Below are positions 1 to 7,503 of a stretch of 64,000 nucleotides of DNA, in pieces. The notes beneath the pieces were generated by a model. The model saw only the letters and a list, made by a program, of their open reading frames with translations, searched no databases and was not told the DNA's origin. Position 1 is the stretch's first letter; every line of letters begins with the position of its first letter. This stretch comes from Polaromonas sp. (GTDB taxonomy: Bacteria > Pseudomonadota > Gammaproteobacteria > Burkholderiales > Burkholderiaceae_C): contig NZ_JAQSDL010000115.1 in NCBI RefSeq assembly GCF_029945895.1, forward strand, positions 10,015-74,014. Direction: 5' to 3'. Position numbers and translations under genes: made by a program.

Positions 1-109
1 CGGCTCGGTCAACACCACCGAGACTTCGCACTTCGGCGCCACCGCCTGCAAGGCGTTGTACAAGTGCCTGGACTGTCTGGAACCCTTCGACTACTTCAAA
101 AGTTATTGA
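1..109 (+). CDS. paaD: PaaD, phenylacetyl-CoA 1,2-epoxidase complex protein D (C-terminal fragment)
   Basis: Only the last 35 codons are in the window, in the frame starting at base 2 and ending with TGA at 107-109. The tail contains FGATACKALYKCLDC followed by EPFDYFK, which matches the zinc-binding, cysteine-rich C-terminus of PaaD. PaaD is the SUF-like assembly factor of the phenylacetyl-CoA multicomponent epoxidase that opens aerobic phenylacetate degradation. The next gene on the same strand encodes the matching reductase PaaE, as in paaABCDE operons. The assignment rests on this short tail plus context. Confidence 0.75.
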   Translation, partial: GSVNTTETSHFGATACKALYKCLDCLEPFDYFKSY

Positions 110-111
110 AT

Positions 112-206
112 GGCCCCCACGCCTGTCACTTCGTGTGCTGCGCTTCCCCCCGAGGGGGCCGCTGCGCCTGCGGGCTGGCAAAGCCAGACCCGCAGCCCCT
201 GCTTGA
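112..206 (+). repeat. Dispersed intergenic repeat, family B, copy 1
   Basis: A GC-rich block runs from TGGCCCCCAC to CCCCTGCTTG and contains a central CCCCCCGAGGGGG and a GGCTGGCAAAGCCAGACC stem. Related blocks occur at 1401-1582 in the same orientation and at 11232-11322, 37008-37080 and 61239-61331 in the reverse orientation. All are intergenic. It fills most of the paaD-paaE gap, so the RNA there could fold. Similar sequences are, to my knowledge, common in Comamonadaceae genomes. Confidence 0.7.
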
Positions 207-272
207 AAAGGGAAAAAGCCCCACGATCGCTCCCTGCGCCACGCGGCGGTTCCTGTTACTGAGACTCACCCC

Positions 273-1397
273 ATGTCCGTTCCCCACTTCCATTCGCTCG
301 TCATCAAACGTGTCACCCCCGAAGCGGCCGGCGCTGTGGCCATCAGTTTTGCGATTCCGCCCGAACTGCGAAGCCTGTATGGCTTCACGCCGGGCCAATT
401 CCTCACACTCAAGGCCACGATAGACGGCGAGCCGGTGCGCCGCAGCTACTCCATCTGCAGCAGCACGCAGCGCCTGGCCGCAGAAAACGACATCGAGGTG
501 GGCATCAAGCCGGTCCAGGGCGGCGTCTTTTCCAACTGGGCCACGCAGCTGCAACCCGGCGACACCCTGGAGGTGATGCCGCCGGACGGCCGCTTCACGC
601 CGCGCCTGAGCGGTGCGGTGCACCGCGTCGGCTGGGCGGCCGGCTCGGGCATCACGCCGCTGCTGTCCATCATCGCCAGCACGCTGGCCGGCGAGCCGGC
701 GTCCAGCTTCACGCTGGTGTACTGCAACCAGCGCACCGGCAGCATTCTGTTCAATGAAGCACTGCAGGACCTCAAGGACCGTCATCCGTCCCGCCTGAGC
801 CTGGTGCACCTGCTCTCGCGCCAGTCGCAGGATGTTCCGTTGTTCAACGGCCGGCTGGACGCGGCCAAGGTCAGCGAACTGCTGGCCACCCTGATCCCGC
901 CAGCCAGCATTGACGAAACCTTTGTCTGCGGCCCGGAAGCCATGATTGAAGGCTGCCTGCAGGCCCTGCTGGCGGCCGGTGTGCCGAAGGAACGCATCCA
1001 CGCCGAACGTTTCACCAGTTCGGCACCACCCCCCAACGCTATGAAATCAGGAGCTGTTGGCGCAGAAGGGACGGGGGCTGAAGGTCAAAAAGGCTTGAAG
1101 AACGAGGACTCCCTCGGCACCATCCGTCTGTCAGTACAGCTTGACGGCAAGGCGCACGAGCTGCGCATGTTTGCGCATGAACGCGTGCTGGACGTGGCAC
1201 TGGCCGCCGGCCTGGACCTGCCTTACAGCTGCAAGGGCGGCGTCTGCTGCACCTGCCGCGCCAAGGTGCTCGAAGGCCAGGTCGCCATGGAGAAAAACTT
1301 CACGCTGGAAGACTGGGAAGTACAAAAAGGTTTTGTGCTGAGTTGCCAGGCGCGGCCCTTGAGCGAACACGTGACCGTCAGCTATGACGAAAGGTGA
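273..1397 (+). CDS. paaE: PaaE, phenylacetyl-CoA epoxidase reductase
   Basis: A 374-aa NADPH-dependent iron-sulfur flavoprotein that passes electrons to the PaaA di-iron site in the ring-1,2-epoxidation of phenylacetyl-CoA. The N-terminal FAD-binding barrel carries R57-S-Y-S near residues 56-60. The nucleotide domain has G124-SGITPLL, and FVCGPEAM lies near residue 220. The C-terminal plant-type 2Fe-2S domain has C320-x4-C325-x2-C328-x29-C358. It follows paaD directly. The linker between the reductase and ferredoxin domains, about residues 255-275, is encoded by a copy of the dispersed family-A repeat, so its sequence (small, charged residues) is unlikely to be functional beyond spacing. The start is the ATG after a weak purine stretch. 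Confidence 0.93.
   Translation: MSVPHFHSLVIKRVTPEAAGAVAISFAIPPELRSLYGFTPGQFLTLKATIDGEPVRRSYSICSSTQRLAAENDIEVGIKPVQGGVFSNWATQLQPGDTLEVMPPDGRFTPRLSGAVHRVGWAAGSGITPLLSIIASTLAGEPASSFTLVYCNQRTGSILFNEALQDLKDRHPSRLSLVHLLSRQSQDVPLFNGRLDAAKVSELLATLIPPASIDETFVCGPEAMIEGCLQALLAAGVPKERIHAERFTSSAPPPNAMKSGAVGAEGTGAEGQKGLKNEDSLGTIRLSVQLDGKAHELRMFAHERVLDVALAAGLDLPYSCKGGVCCTCRAKVLEGQVAMEKNFTLEDWEVQKGFVLSCQARPLSEHVTVSYDER
1038..1097 (+). repeat. Dispersed repeat family A, copy inside paaE
   Basis: The sequence begins GCTATGAAATCAGGAGCTG and includes GGGGGCTGAAGGTCAAAAAGG. It matches the layout of other copies (GCTAT, about 10 bases, GGAGCTGCTTGCGC, about 12 bases, GGGCTGGAGGCC, A/T-rich end), as at 6670-6727 and 57833-57900. 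It stays in frame with paaE and encodes part of the interdomain linker. Confidence 0.65.
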
Positions 1398-1400
1398 CTA

Positions 1401-1582
1401 GGGCCCCCACGTTCGCTCACTGCGTGTAGCTCTCTGCACCTTGCAGGCCGCCGCTTGCCAGAGGCTTCGCTTCTGTCGCCTGTTCAAACCTGCACGGGCA
1501 GGTTTGGAGCCGCAGGCTCCAGCCCCGAGGGGGGCGCTGCGCCTGCGGACTGGCAGAGCCAGATCCGCGGCCCCTGCTTGAC
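1401..1582 (+). repeat. Dispersed intergenic repeat, family B, expanded copy 2
   Basis: It begins GGGCCCCCACGTTCGCTCAC and ends CGCGGCCCCTGCTTG like copy 1, but is about twice as long. The interior adds an AACCTGCACGGGCAGGTTTGG hairpin and a GGAGCCGCAGGCTCC hairpin. It lies between the convergent ends of paaE and the 1603-1935 gene, so it may act as a bidirectional 3' structure. Confidence 0.65.
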
Positions 1583-1602
1583 AGGAAATCCCAGGGATGC
1601 CG

Positions 1603-1935
1603 TCAGTGCGTGCGTGAATTCCAGACTTCCAGCTCGAAAAACGCATTCTGCGCGGCGATCTGCATCTGCCGGAAAACAGCGCGCGTGGCGTGTTCGGCAG
1701 CCTGCTCCCAGCGGGCAATCGCCTGGAGTTCTTCGCTGGATCGGCACCCCCCAGGATTTTCGGCCCGCATCGAACGCACCGCCGTCCATTCCACGTACGC
1801 GCCACGCACGGCGGATGCGCCGCCCAGCGCGTGCTCCAGTACTTCCAGAAATTTCTGTTCGGCTGTCTGGCGCTGCTCGTCGGTCAGACCGCCGGCTGAA
1901 TGCAGGGTCGCGTTGTATTTGCTATGCAATCTCAT
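1603..1935 (-). CDS. Conserved small protein of unknown function
   Basis: A 110-aa soluble, mostly helical protein with no signal peptide or membrane segment and no catalytic motif I can name. It has normal composition (LTDEQRQTAEQKFLEVLEHALGG near the N-terminus, then W- and R-containing helices), unlike the Arg/Pro/Ala-rich shadow frames around it. It lies 61 bp downstream of cydB on the same strand, so it may be co-transcribed with the oxidase genes. No clear Shine-Dalgarno precedes the ATG. I do not recognise the family. Confidence 0.55.
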   Translation of the reverse strand: MRLHSKYNATLHSAGGLTDEQRQTAEQKFLEVLEHALGGASAVRGAYVEWTAVRSMRAENPGGCRSSEELQAIARWEQAAEHATRAVFRQMQIAAQNAFFELEVWNSRTH

Positions 1936-1996
1936 GGGAATGGGTGGCGGCGCAACAAAGTTCGGCGATTTTATCGCTGCTTCGGCCGCTGTTCAA

Positions 1997-3028
1997 TCAA
2001 TACTTCAGCGCCGTGCTTTTCCCCCAGAAGACGCGGTAGGCAAACACCGTGTAGCCGACGATCATGGGCAACACGACCAACGCACCCACCAGAATGACCC
2101 CCATGGCTTCGGGCGCCGTCGCCGCCTGCCAGATGGTGATGCGGTCGATGACCAGCCACGGAAACAGGCTGTAGGCCAGCCCGTAAAACGCCAGCAGAAA
2201 GATTCCGACGGTGGCACCAAACGGTACCCAGGCCCCGTATTCGTTGCCCTGGCCCAGCCGCACCGGCAGGCGCTGCAGGCTGCGCCAGATGACGGCAAAC
2301 AGCACGGCCGTGGCCACCGGAATCGGCAGCAGCAGCACGATGTTCGGAAACGAAAACCACTTTTCGAAAATGCGCTGGCTGACCAGCGGCGTGGCGATCG
2401 AGATGGCGGCCACCCCGGCCATGGTGAACAGCAGGCTGGCACGCGCCCAGCGCACCGCCTGCAGCTGCAGCGCGCCTTCTGACTTGATGATGAGCCAGCC
2501 GGCGCCCAGCAGGCAGTAGGCGGCCACCAACGCCGCACCAATCACGGCATTGAACACCAGGGTCCACCAGGTGTCGGCAAAACCGGTGATCAGCGAGCCC
2601 AGCATGTAGCCCTGGGCCCAGCTGGCCAGCAGCGAGCCGGTGTAGAACAGGCGGTTCCACAGCGGCTTGTGCGCGGCGCGTGCCTTCACGCGAAAGTCAA
2701 AGGCCACACCGCGCAAGGTCAGCCCGATCAGCATGAAGGCCACCGGCAGATACAGCGCCCCCAGAATGACACCGTGCGCCAGCGGGAACACGGTGAGCAA
2801 GATGCCGACGCCCAGCACCAGCCAGGTTTCATTGGCGTCCCAGAAGGGGCCGATGCTGGCAATCATGGTGTCCTTGTCGTCGTCGCTGGCGCGGCGCATC
2901 AACACGCCTACGCCCAGGTCGTAACCGTCCAGGATCACATAGGCCAGCATCGCCAGGCCCATGACCACCAGGAAAACAATGGGCATCCAGCCCGCGGCCT
3001 GCGTCAGGTCGGGTGCAAGTTCAAGCAC
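1997..3028 (-). CDS. cydB: Cytochrome bd-type quinol oxidase subunit II (CydB/CioB)
   Basis: A 343-aa integral membrane subunit with about eight or nine hydrophobic helices. It partners CydA in a heterodimeric bd oxidase that reduces O2 with quinol electrons without pumping protons. The diagnostic GPFWDANETWLVLG motif is present near residue 60. Its GTG start overlaps the cydA stop by 8 bases (GTGCTTGA), with GAG about 7 bases upstream, so translation is probably coupled. No CydX-like small protein is visible after it; the next gene (1603-1935) is soluble. Confidence 0.93.
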   Translation of the reverse strand: MLELAPDLTQAAGWMPIVFLVVMGLAMLAYVILDGYDLGVGVLMRRASDDDKDTMIASIGPFWDANETWLVLGVGILLTVFPLAHGVILGALYLPVAFMLIGLTLRGVAFDFRVKARAAHKPLWNRLFYTGSLLASWAQGYMLGSLITGFADTWWTLVFNAVIGAALVAAYCLLGAGWLIIKSEGALQLQAVRWARASLLFTMAGVAAISIATPLVSQRIFEKWFSFPNIVLLLPIPVATAVLFAVIWRSLQRLPVRLGQGNEYGAWVPFGATVGIFLLAFYGLAYSLFPWLVIDRITIWQAATAPEAMGVILVGALVVLPMIVGYTVFAYRVFWGKSTALKY

Positions 3029-4424
3029 GGGGAGCTCCTTCCTGTTGTGGGTAGGTCACGGGGTTGGGCGTGTCTTCCAGGCCGGTGCCAAACGGCTTGT
3101 CCGCATGTTTCCTGTGGCGCGCGAGATAAAACACCACCGAGATGTAGGCCACGATCAGCGCCGCATACAGCGTGAGGTAGAGGGACAGGGTAAGGGCAAT
3201 GCGCGGTGCCGGCACTTTGGACGCGGCGTCGGCCGCCGTCAACACACCGGTCACCAGCCAGGGCTGGCGGCCAATTTCGGTCACGTACCAGCCGGCGATC
3301 AGCGCCACCCAGCCGGCAAAAGTCATGGCCACCAGCAGCTTCGCATGCCAGGGCCGCAGGTTGCGCTCCGTCCCCTTCTTCCACGGTGCAAGTTGCCAGG
3401 TAGCGGCCCAGCTCACGGCCAGCATCAACAGCCCCATGCCCACCATGATGCGGAAGGCCCAGAACACCGGCGCCACCGGCGGGTGTTTGCCTTCAAACTG
3501 GTCCAGGCCCTTGACCTCGCCATCGAGCGAATGCGTCAGGTACAGCGAGGCCAGTTTCGGGATGGCGATTTCGTAGCGGTTCTCCTTCGCCTTTTCGTCG
3601 GGCAAGGCAAACAGGACCGCCGGTACGCCCTTTTCGGTTTTCCAGATGCCTTCCATGGCCGCCAGTTTGGCCGGCTGGTGTTCCAGCGTGTTCAGCCCGT
3701 GGAAGTCGCCGGCGACGATCTGCAGCGGAATCAGGAAGGCGGCCAGGTAGACGCCGGTTTTCAGGCTGGCCATGACCTCGGCGCCGCGGTCATTTCGCAG
3801 CCAGCGGTAGGCCGAAATGCCGGCCACCAGAAACGCCACCGTCAGGCCGGAGGCCAGCAGCATGTGCACCAGGCGGTAGGGAAACGAGGGGTTGAAGATC
3901 ACCTCGAACCAGCTGGTCACATGCGCCTGGCCATTGATCATTTCAAAGCCGGCCGGGGTCTGCATCCAGGAGTTCAGCGCCAGGATCCAGAACGCCGAGA
4001 GTGTGGTGCCGCCGGCCACCAGCAGCGTGGCTACGGTGTGCAGGGTTTCGCTCACACGTTCGCGACCGAACAGCATCACGCCCAGCATGGTCGCCTCCAG
4101 GAAGAAAGCCGTCAGCACTTCGTAGGCGAGCAGAGGCCCGGCGATGTTGCCGACCTTTTCCATGTAGCCGGGCCAGTTGGTGCCGAACTGGAAACTCATG
4201 GTGATGCCGCTGACCACGCCCAGCGCAAAGGTCAGCGCAAAAATCTTCACCCAGAACTGGTAGGCATCCATCCAGTGCTGCTGGCCGGTCTTGACGAAGC
4301 GCAGCTTGAAAAACAGCAGCACCCAGGCCAGCGAGATGCTGATCGTCGGGAACAGGATGTGAAAGGTGATGTTGGCCGCAAATTGAATGCGCGCCAGCAG
4401 GAATGCGTCGAGTCCGTCCATCAT
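3021..4424 (-). CDS. cydA: Cytochrome bd-type quinol oxidase subunit I, short Q-loop (CioA type)
   Basis: A 467-aa membrane subunit carrying the haems and quinol site. Visible family residues are the N-terminal FAANITFHILFP (haem b595 His region), YEVLTAFFLEAT (the paired acidic residues), SFPYRLVHMLLAS (haem b558 His), the quinol motif FHGLNTLEHQPAKLAAMEG, and EIGRQPW. The stretch after the quinol motif lacks the long Q-loop of E. coli CydA, which points to the cyanide-insensitive subclass. Its start overlaps the regulator stop (TGATG), so regulator, cydA and cydB form one tight operon. Confidence 0.93.
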   Translation of the reverse strand: MMDGLDAFLLARIQFAANITFHILFPTISISLAWVLLFFKLRFVKTGQQHWMDAYQFWVKIFALTFALGVVSGITMSFQFGTNWPGYMEKVGNIAGPLLAYEVLTAFFLEATMLGVMLFGRERVSETLHTVATLLVAGGTTLSAFWILALNSWMQTPAGFEMINGQAHVTSWFEVIFNPSFPYRLVHMLLASGLTVAFLVAGISAYRWLRNDRGAEVMASLKTGVYLAAFLIPLQIVAGDFHGLNTLEHQPAKLAAMEGIWKTEKGVPAVLFALPDEKAKENRYEIAIPKLASLYLTHSLDGEVKGLDQFEGKHPPVAPVFWAFRIMVGMGLLMLAVSWAATWQLAPWKKGTERNLRPWHAKLLVAMTFAGWVALIAGWYVTEIGRQPWLVTGVLTAADAASKVPAPRIALTLSLYLTLYAALIVAYISVVFYLARHRKHADKPFGTGLEDTPNPVTYPQQEGAPRA

Positions 4425-5050
4425 CAGCTCCGGTTGTTTTCTTCAGTCACAGCGGCCGGCGGTGCGACCAGCTTGGGCGCTGCGGCGCGGCCTGTCAAGC
4501 CGGCCTTCACCGTGCTGGTGACCTTGTCCTTGACCTCCAGCAGCTTCTGCACTTTGGCGCCCATCTTCATCAGGCTGACCAGCGTGGCCGAATCCATCTT
4601 CTGCACGTCGGCCAGCCAGCCGGTCATGAGCTCGATCAAATCGTGCATCTGCTTCATGCGCGCCTGGGCGTGAATGTCGTCACTGGCCGAAGGCTGCTCC
4701 ATCAGCGCGTCGCGCAGCATGGACAGCGTGGGGTCAATCTCGCGCTTGCGCCGCTCCTCGGCCAGCGTGCGGAAAATGGCCCACACGTCTTCGGGCGCCT
4801 GGAAATACTCGCGCCTGTCATTGGGCAGGTGCTGCAGCCGCACCAGGTTCCACGACTGCAGTTCCTTGAGCCCCATGCTGACGTTGGAGCGCGAAAACGC
4901 CAGCGCCTCGCCAATGTCGTCGGCATTGAGCGCGCGCGGCGAGACATACAGCAAGGCATAAATCTGCCCCACGGTGCGGTTGATGCCCCAGCGGCTGCCC
5001 ATTTCGCCGAAGTGAAGGACAAAACGCTGGGTCAGGGGAGCAAGGTTCAT
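4424..5050 (-). CDS. GbsR/MarR-family transcriptional regulator of the bd oxidase operon
   Basis: A 208-aa winged-helix regulator. The N-terminal FGEMGSRWGINRTVGQIYALLY, LNADDIGEALAFSRSNVSMGLKEL and the following wing are the GbsR-type DNA-binding domain. The C-terminal part is helical with a Pro/Ala-rich tail. As the first gene of the cydAB operon, overlapping cydA by one base, it probably controls its own operon. A dyad lies directly upstream (5065-5089). The signal it senses cannot be read from the sequence. Confidence 0.82.
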   Translation of the reverse strand: MNLAPLTQRFVLHFGEMGSRWGINRTVGQIYALLYVSPRALNADDIGEALAFSRSNVSMGLKELQSWNLVRLQHLPNDRREYFQAPEDVWAIFRTLAEERRKREIDPTLSMLRDALMEQPSASDDIHAQARMKQMHDLIELMTGWLADVQKMDSATLVSLMKMGAKVQKLLEVKDKVTSTVKAGLTGRAAAPKLVAPPAAVTEENNRS

Positions 5051-5064
5051 GGAAGCGGCCTGTT

Positions 5065-5089
5065 GAATTTTCAGAAATTACTGAAATTC
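5065..5089 (-). promoter_or_regulatory. Candidate operator/promoter of the regulator-cydAB operon
   Basis: On the plus strand TTTCAG-AAATTA-CTGAAA (5069-5086) forms a perfect 6-bp dyad with a 6-bp spacer, extended by near-matching GAATT/AATTC flanks. It begins 15 bases upstream of the regulator start. A minus-strand TAGAAT at about 5088-5093 could be a -10 box that abuts the dyad. This is the usual arrangement for an autorepressing MarR/GbsR protein. The assignment is inference. Confidence 0.5.
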
Positions 5090-5446
5090 TAGTAAGTTAA
5101 GGATTTTTCTGCTGGCGACCAGGTATTGGCATCGCCGTCAGCCCTCTGCGCAAGTCATGAGCAGGGCGAAATTTTCACGCAAAAAGTGCCTTGCGCCCTT
5201 TAACAGCGGGCGCAGGCAGCTATCAATAACATAGCAGATCAGGACCGCAACGGCTCTCCCGGCGCGACAGGCGCGACAGGCGCGGCCACGCTTGCGGCAA
5301 GCACCCTCTCGTGCGCCCCTCCTTGGGAAGCGTCTTTCCCTTGATCAACCCTCAGGCTCAGGGAAGCACCGCCCCTGAAAAAACAGATCGAACGCTTTTC
5401 ACCGCACCAGCGCGCCAAGGTTTTTTGCGGTGCTCATGGCCCGCAC
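5090..5446. other. Intergenic region without a gene
   Basis: No coding frame with normal composition is visible. It holds the upstream part of the oxidase promoter, a reverse family-A repeat at 5181-5235, and a small GCGCGACAG direct doublet near 5256-5275. The rest, up to the end of the BON gene, shows nothing I can name. Confidence 0.5.
5181..5235 (-). repeat. Dispersed repeat family A, reverse copy
   Basis: The segment GCGCCCTTTAACAGCGGGCGCAGGCAGCTATCAATAACATAGC is the reverse complement layout of the family (GCTAT ... GCTGCCTGCGCCCGC ... AAGGGCGCAAGGC). It lies in the oxidase operon's upstream region and carries a GCGCCC/GGGCGC stem. Confidence 0.6.
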
Positions 5447-5977
5447 TCACCTGGCCGGCCCGGGCGCCACGGGCGCGGTGCTGTATGGAGGCTTGGCCGA
5501 GATGCCCACGCTCAAATAATTGATCACCCCCATCACGTCATCGACCAGCAGGGCGGACTGCTCCATGGCTCTGGCCTGTTCCTGCGTCTGCACGCAACCC
5601 ATCAGCGTCACCAGCCGCCGCTCCCCGAGCACCCAGACGCTGGTGTTGTTGAAGCGCCCGTCCTTCTGCAGGTAGCTGACCATGCGGGGAATGATCTCCC
5701 GGTCGTAGAGGTAGGAGTTGGGCAGCCGGCAGCGGCCCGAGCGGAAGCAGCTGTTGCCATGCTGGGCGCGCACATGCGCCTCTGCCCGCACCTGGTCCGG
5801 CGTGAACATCGGGCCTTCGGGCACCGGGCAGCCGGGCATGGCAGACGTCACCTGCAGAAAGGGATCGTTGAAATGGTTGCCACGCTCTTTTGGCCCGCTC
5901 ACCTTTTCCTGCGCCATCAAGGCGAGGGGCAGCACCGTCAGGACGATGGGCAGCAGAACCAGTTGGCGAAGTTTCAT
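5447..5977 (-). CDS. Exported BON-domain protein
   Basis: A 176-aa protein. The start is the ATG at 5977 because GGAGG lies 5 bases upstream; an in-frame TTG at 6001 is less likely. A hydrophobic N-terminus (LRQLVLLPIVLTVLPLALMAQ) is a signal peptide. The C-terminal half (about residues 95-165) matches a BON domain: paired amphipathic segments around VWVLGERRLVTLMGCVQ and a helix ending DDVMGVINYLSV. BON domains bind lipids or surfaces in periplasmic proteins such as OsmY. Four Cys in the middle (GCPVP, SCFRSGRCRL) could form disulfides. Confidence 0.75.
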   Translation of the reverse strand: MKLRQLVLLPIVLTVLPLALMAQEKVSGPKERGNHFNDPFLQVTSAMPGCPVPEGPMFTPDQVRAEAHVRAQHGNSCFRSGRCRLPNSYLYDREIIPRMVSYLQKDGRFNNTSVWVLGERRLVTLMGCVQTQEQARAMEQSALLVDDVMGVINYLSVGISAKPPYSTAPVAPGPAR

Positions 5978-6013
5978 GTTTCCTCCGGTGACGCATGACA
6001 ACAGCAGGCATTT

Positions 6014-6517
6014 TCACGGCAAGGGCTTGGGCGCGCCCACCAGTTCGGCAAGCTGGTCGGCACACTGGCCCCAGCCCTGGTGGAAGCCCATTTTTTCGTG
6101 CGCCTCGCGGTCGGCAACGCTCCAGTGCAGTACGCGGGCGGTGTAGCGGGTTTTTCCGCCTTCGTTTTCAAAAGTCAGTACCCCTGTCATGAAGGGCTTC
6201 TCCGATGGCGTCCAGGCATCGGTGTAGGCGTCGGTGAACACGAGGCGCTCGTTCTCCACCACGTCAAGGTAGATGCCGCGGCTGGGGAACTCCTGGCCTT
6301 CGGGGCTGCGCATCACGACCAGGCTGGAGCCACCGGGCCGCACATCCATCTCGGCGCGCGAGATGCTCCAGGGCCGGGGCGCAAACCATTGCACCACCAG
6401 CTCGGGCCGGGTCCAGGCCTGGAACAGTTTTTCACGCGGCGCGGCGATCAGGCGGGTCAAGACCAGTTCGCGGTCGGAAGCGGGCATCATGGGAGGGTTC
6501 TTGTTTGAGGCGGTCAT
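6014..6517 (-). CDS. SRPBCC / AHSA1-like START-fold protein
   Basis: A 167-aa protein with the hallmarks of the activator-of-Hsp90-ATPase-1-like family: RLIAAPREKLFQAWTRPELVVQWFAP at the N-terminus, VRPGGSSLVVMRSPEG in the middle and a C-terminal helix GFHQGWGQCADQLAELV. Such proteins bind hydrophobic ligands and are often of unknown substrate. The ATG at 6517 follows AAGGA at a proper distance; a longer frame to 6655 lacks a ribosome site and family similarity. Confidence 0.8.
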   Translation of the reverse strand: MTASNKNPPMMPASDRELVLTRLIAAPREKLFQAWTRPELVVQWFAPRPWSISRAEMDVRPGGSSLVVMRSPEGQEFPSRGIYLDVVENERLVFTDAYTDAWTPSEKPFMTGVLTFENEGGKTRYTARVLHWSVADREAHEKMGFHQGWGQCADQLAELVGAPKPLP

Positions 6518-6854
6518 GCAGTTTTCCTTTGAGGTGGATTGAACAAGGGCCTTTTCAGGCATTTCATCTGAACGACGATCGGGGCGAGTCCTTTTCGACA
6601 GGAAACGGAGAAACCAGATGTAAATGCCCGGCTCTTGCCATTCGCCATGGTTCATGAGGCGGCACGGGTGCTATGGTTTCAGGAGCTGCTTTTGCTCTTC
6701 CCATAAGGGCTGGAGGCCGATTTGATGGATGAACGCGTTCCCGGCGAACATTGAGCGACTATTTCAGCGGGGCTCCGCTTCCGCGCACGCGGGGCGGGCA
6801 TTTTCTTTGGCCGAAGTCCGACATAGGGTCCGCGGACAAGCGTGATGACCGCGT
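6518..6854. other. Intergenic region with a repeat
   Basis: Between the SRPBCC gene and the rlpA-like gene I see only the family-A repeat at 6670-6727 and a GC-rich stretch with short inverted pieces near 6775-6800. No gene with convincing codon use is present. Confidence 0.45.
6670..6727 (+). repeat. Dispersed repeat family A
   Basis: GCTATGGTTTCAGGAGCTGCT, then CATAAGGGCTGGAGGCCGATTTGATG. This is one of the clearest copies and lies outside genes. Confidence 0.7.
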
Positions 6855-7490
6855 TCAGCGCACCCTGGGCACTGGCGTGCGTCTGGCGCTGCGCCGGGAT
6901 TTTCTGACCGGTGGCGGCGGCGCGACGGCCACGGCCGGTGTGGAATCGGGAACCAGCAACACCACTTCCTTGAAGCCCAGGCCCAACATGCCGAGTTCCG
7001 CCGCGGCGGCGCGGCTCACGTCGATGATGCGGTTGCGGCTGAAGGGGCCGCGATCGGTGATGCGCAGATCCACCTCGCGACCATTGACCAGGCTGTGCAC
7101 CCGCACCATGGTGCCAAACGGCAAGGTGCGGTGAGCGGCCGTAAAGGCGTTCATGTCATAACGTTCGCCGCTGGCCGTCAACCGGCCATGAAAACCCGGG
7201 CCGTACCACGACGCGGCGCCACGCTCGAACTCGCGCGCGGGCTCACCGTCGAGCAGTGCCGGCCGCGACAGATCGCTGGAGGGACCTGGGGACAGTCGTG
7301 GGGCATCCTCCGTCGGCGTGCCCACGGCCTCGGGGCTGGCGGGCATGGGCGCCGGCGTGGCTATCGGCACAGGGTCAGGCGCCGAGCGGCCGGGTGACGG
7401 TGGCGTTGTAGTCGTGCAGGCCGCCAGCAGGGCCAGCAAGCCAAGGGCCGTGGCCTGCCGGATGATGCGCAGCTTCAGCAGACCGGCCAA
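6855..7490 (-). CDS. rlpA: RlpA-like septal-ring lipoprotein (double-psi beta-barrel)
   Basis: A 211-aa protein. The N-terminal hydrophobic segment ends in a lipobox (LLAAC, Cys near residue 25). A Pro-rich linker runs to about residue 90. The RlpA domain follows: GAASWYGPGFHGRLTASGE, AAHRTLPFGTMVRVH and ITDRGPFSRNRIIDVS, the core motifs of this peptidoglycan-acting family. The C-terminal SPOR domain of E. coli RlpA is absent; instead there is a short Pro/Arg-rich basic tail. It begins with a TTG 13 bases after the metF stop and has no ATG alternative before the signal peptide, so the exact start is uncertain. Confidence 0.8.
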   Translation of the reverse strand: MAGLLKLRIIRQATALGLLALLAACTTTTPPSPGRSAPDPVPIATPAPMPASPEAVGTPTEDAPRLSPGPSSDLSRPALLDGEPAREFERGAASWYGPGFHGRLTASGERYDMNAFTAAHRTLPFGTMVRVHSLVNGREVDLRITDRGPFSRNRIIDVSRAAAAELGMLGLGFKEVVLLVPDSTPAVAVAPPPPVRKSRRSARRTPVPRVR

Positions 7491-7503
7491 AACAGGGATT
7501 TCT

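Noticed and set aside
64-423. 119-codon ORF over the first family-B repeat
   Set aside because: It translates the repeat and overlaps paaE in another frame.
2961-4673. 570-codon open frame on the plus strand across cydA
   Set aside because: It is antisense to a clear CydA, Gln/His/Gly/Arg-rich and without a fold or ribosome site; a high-GC shadow.
5256-5290. GCGCGACAG doublet considered as a repeat array
   Set aside because: Only two units; no larger array.
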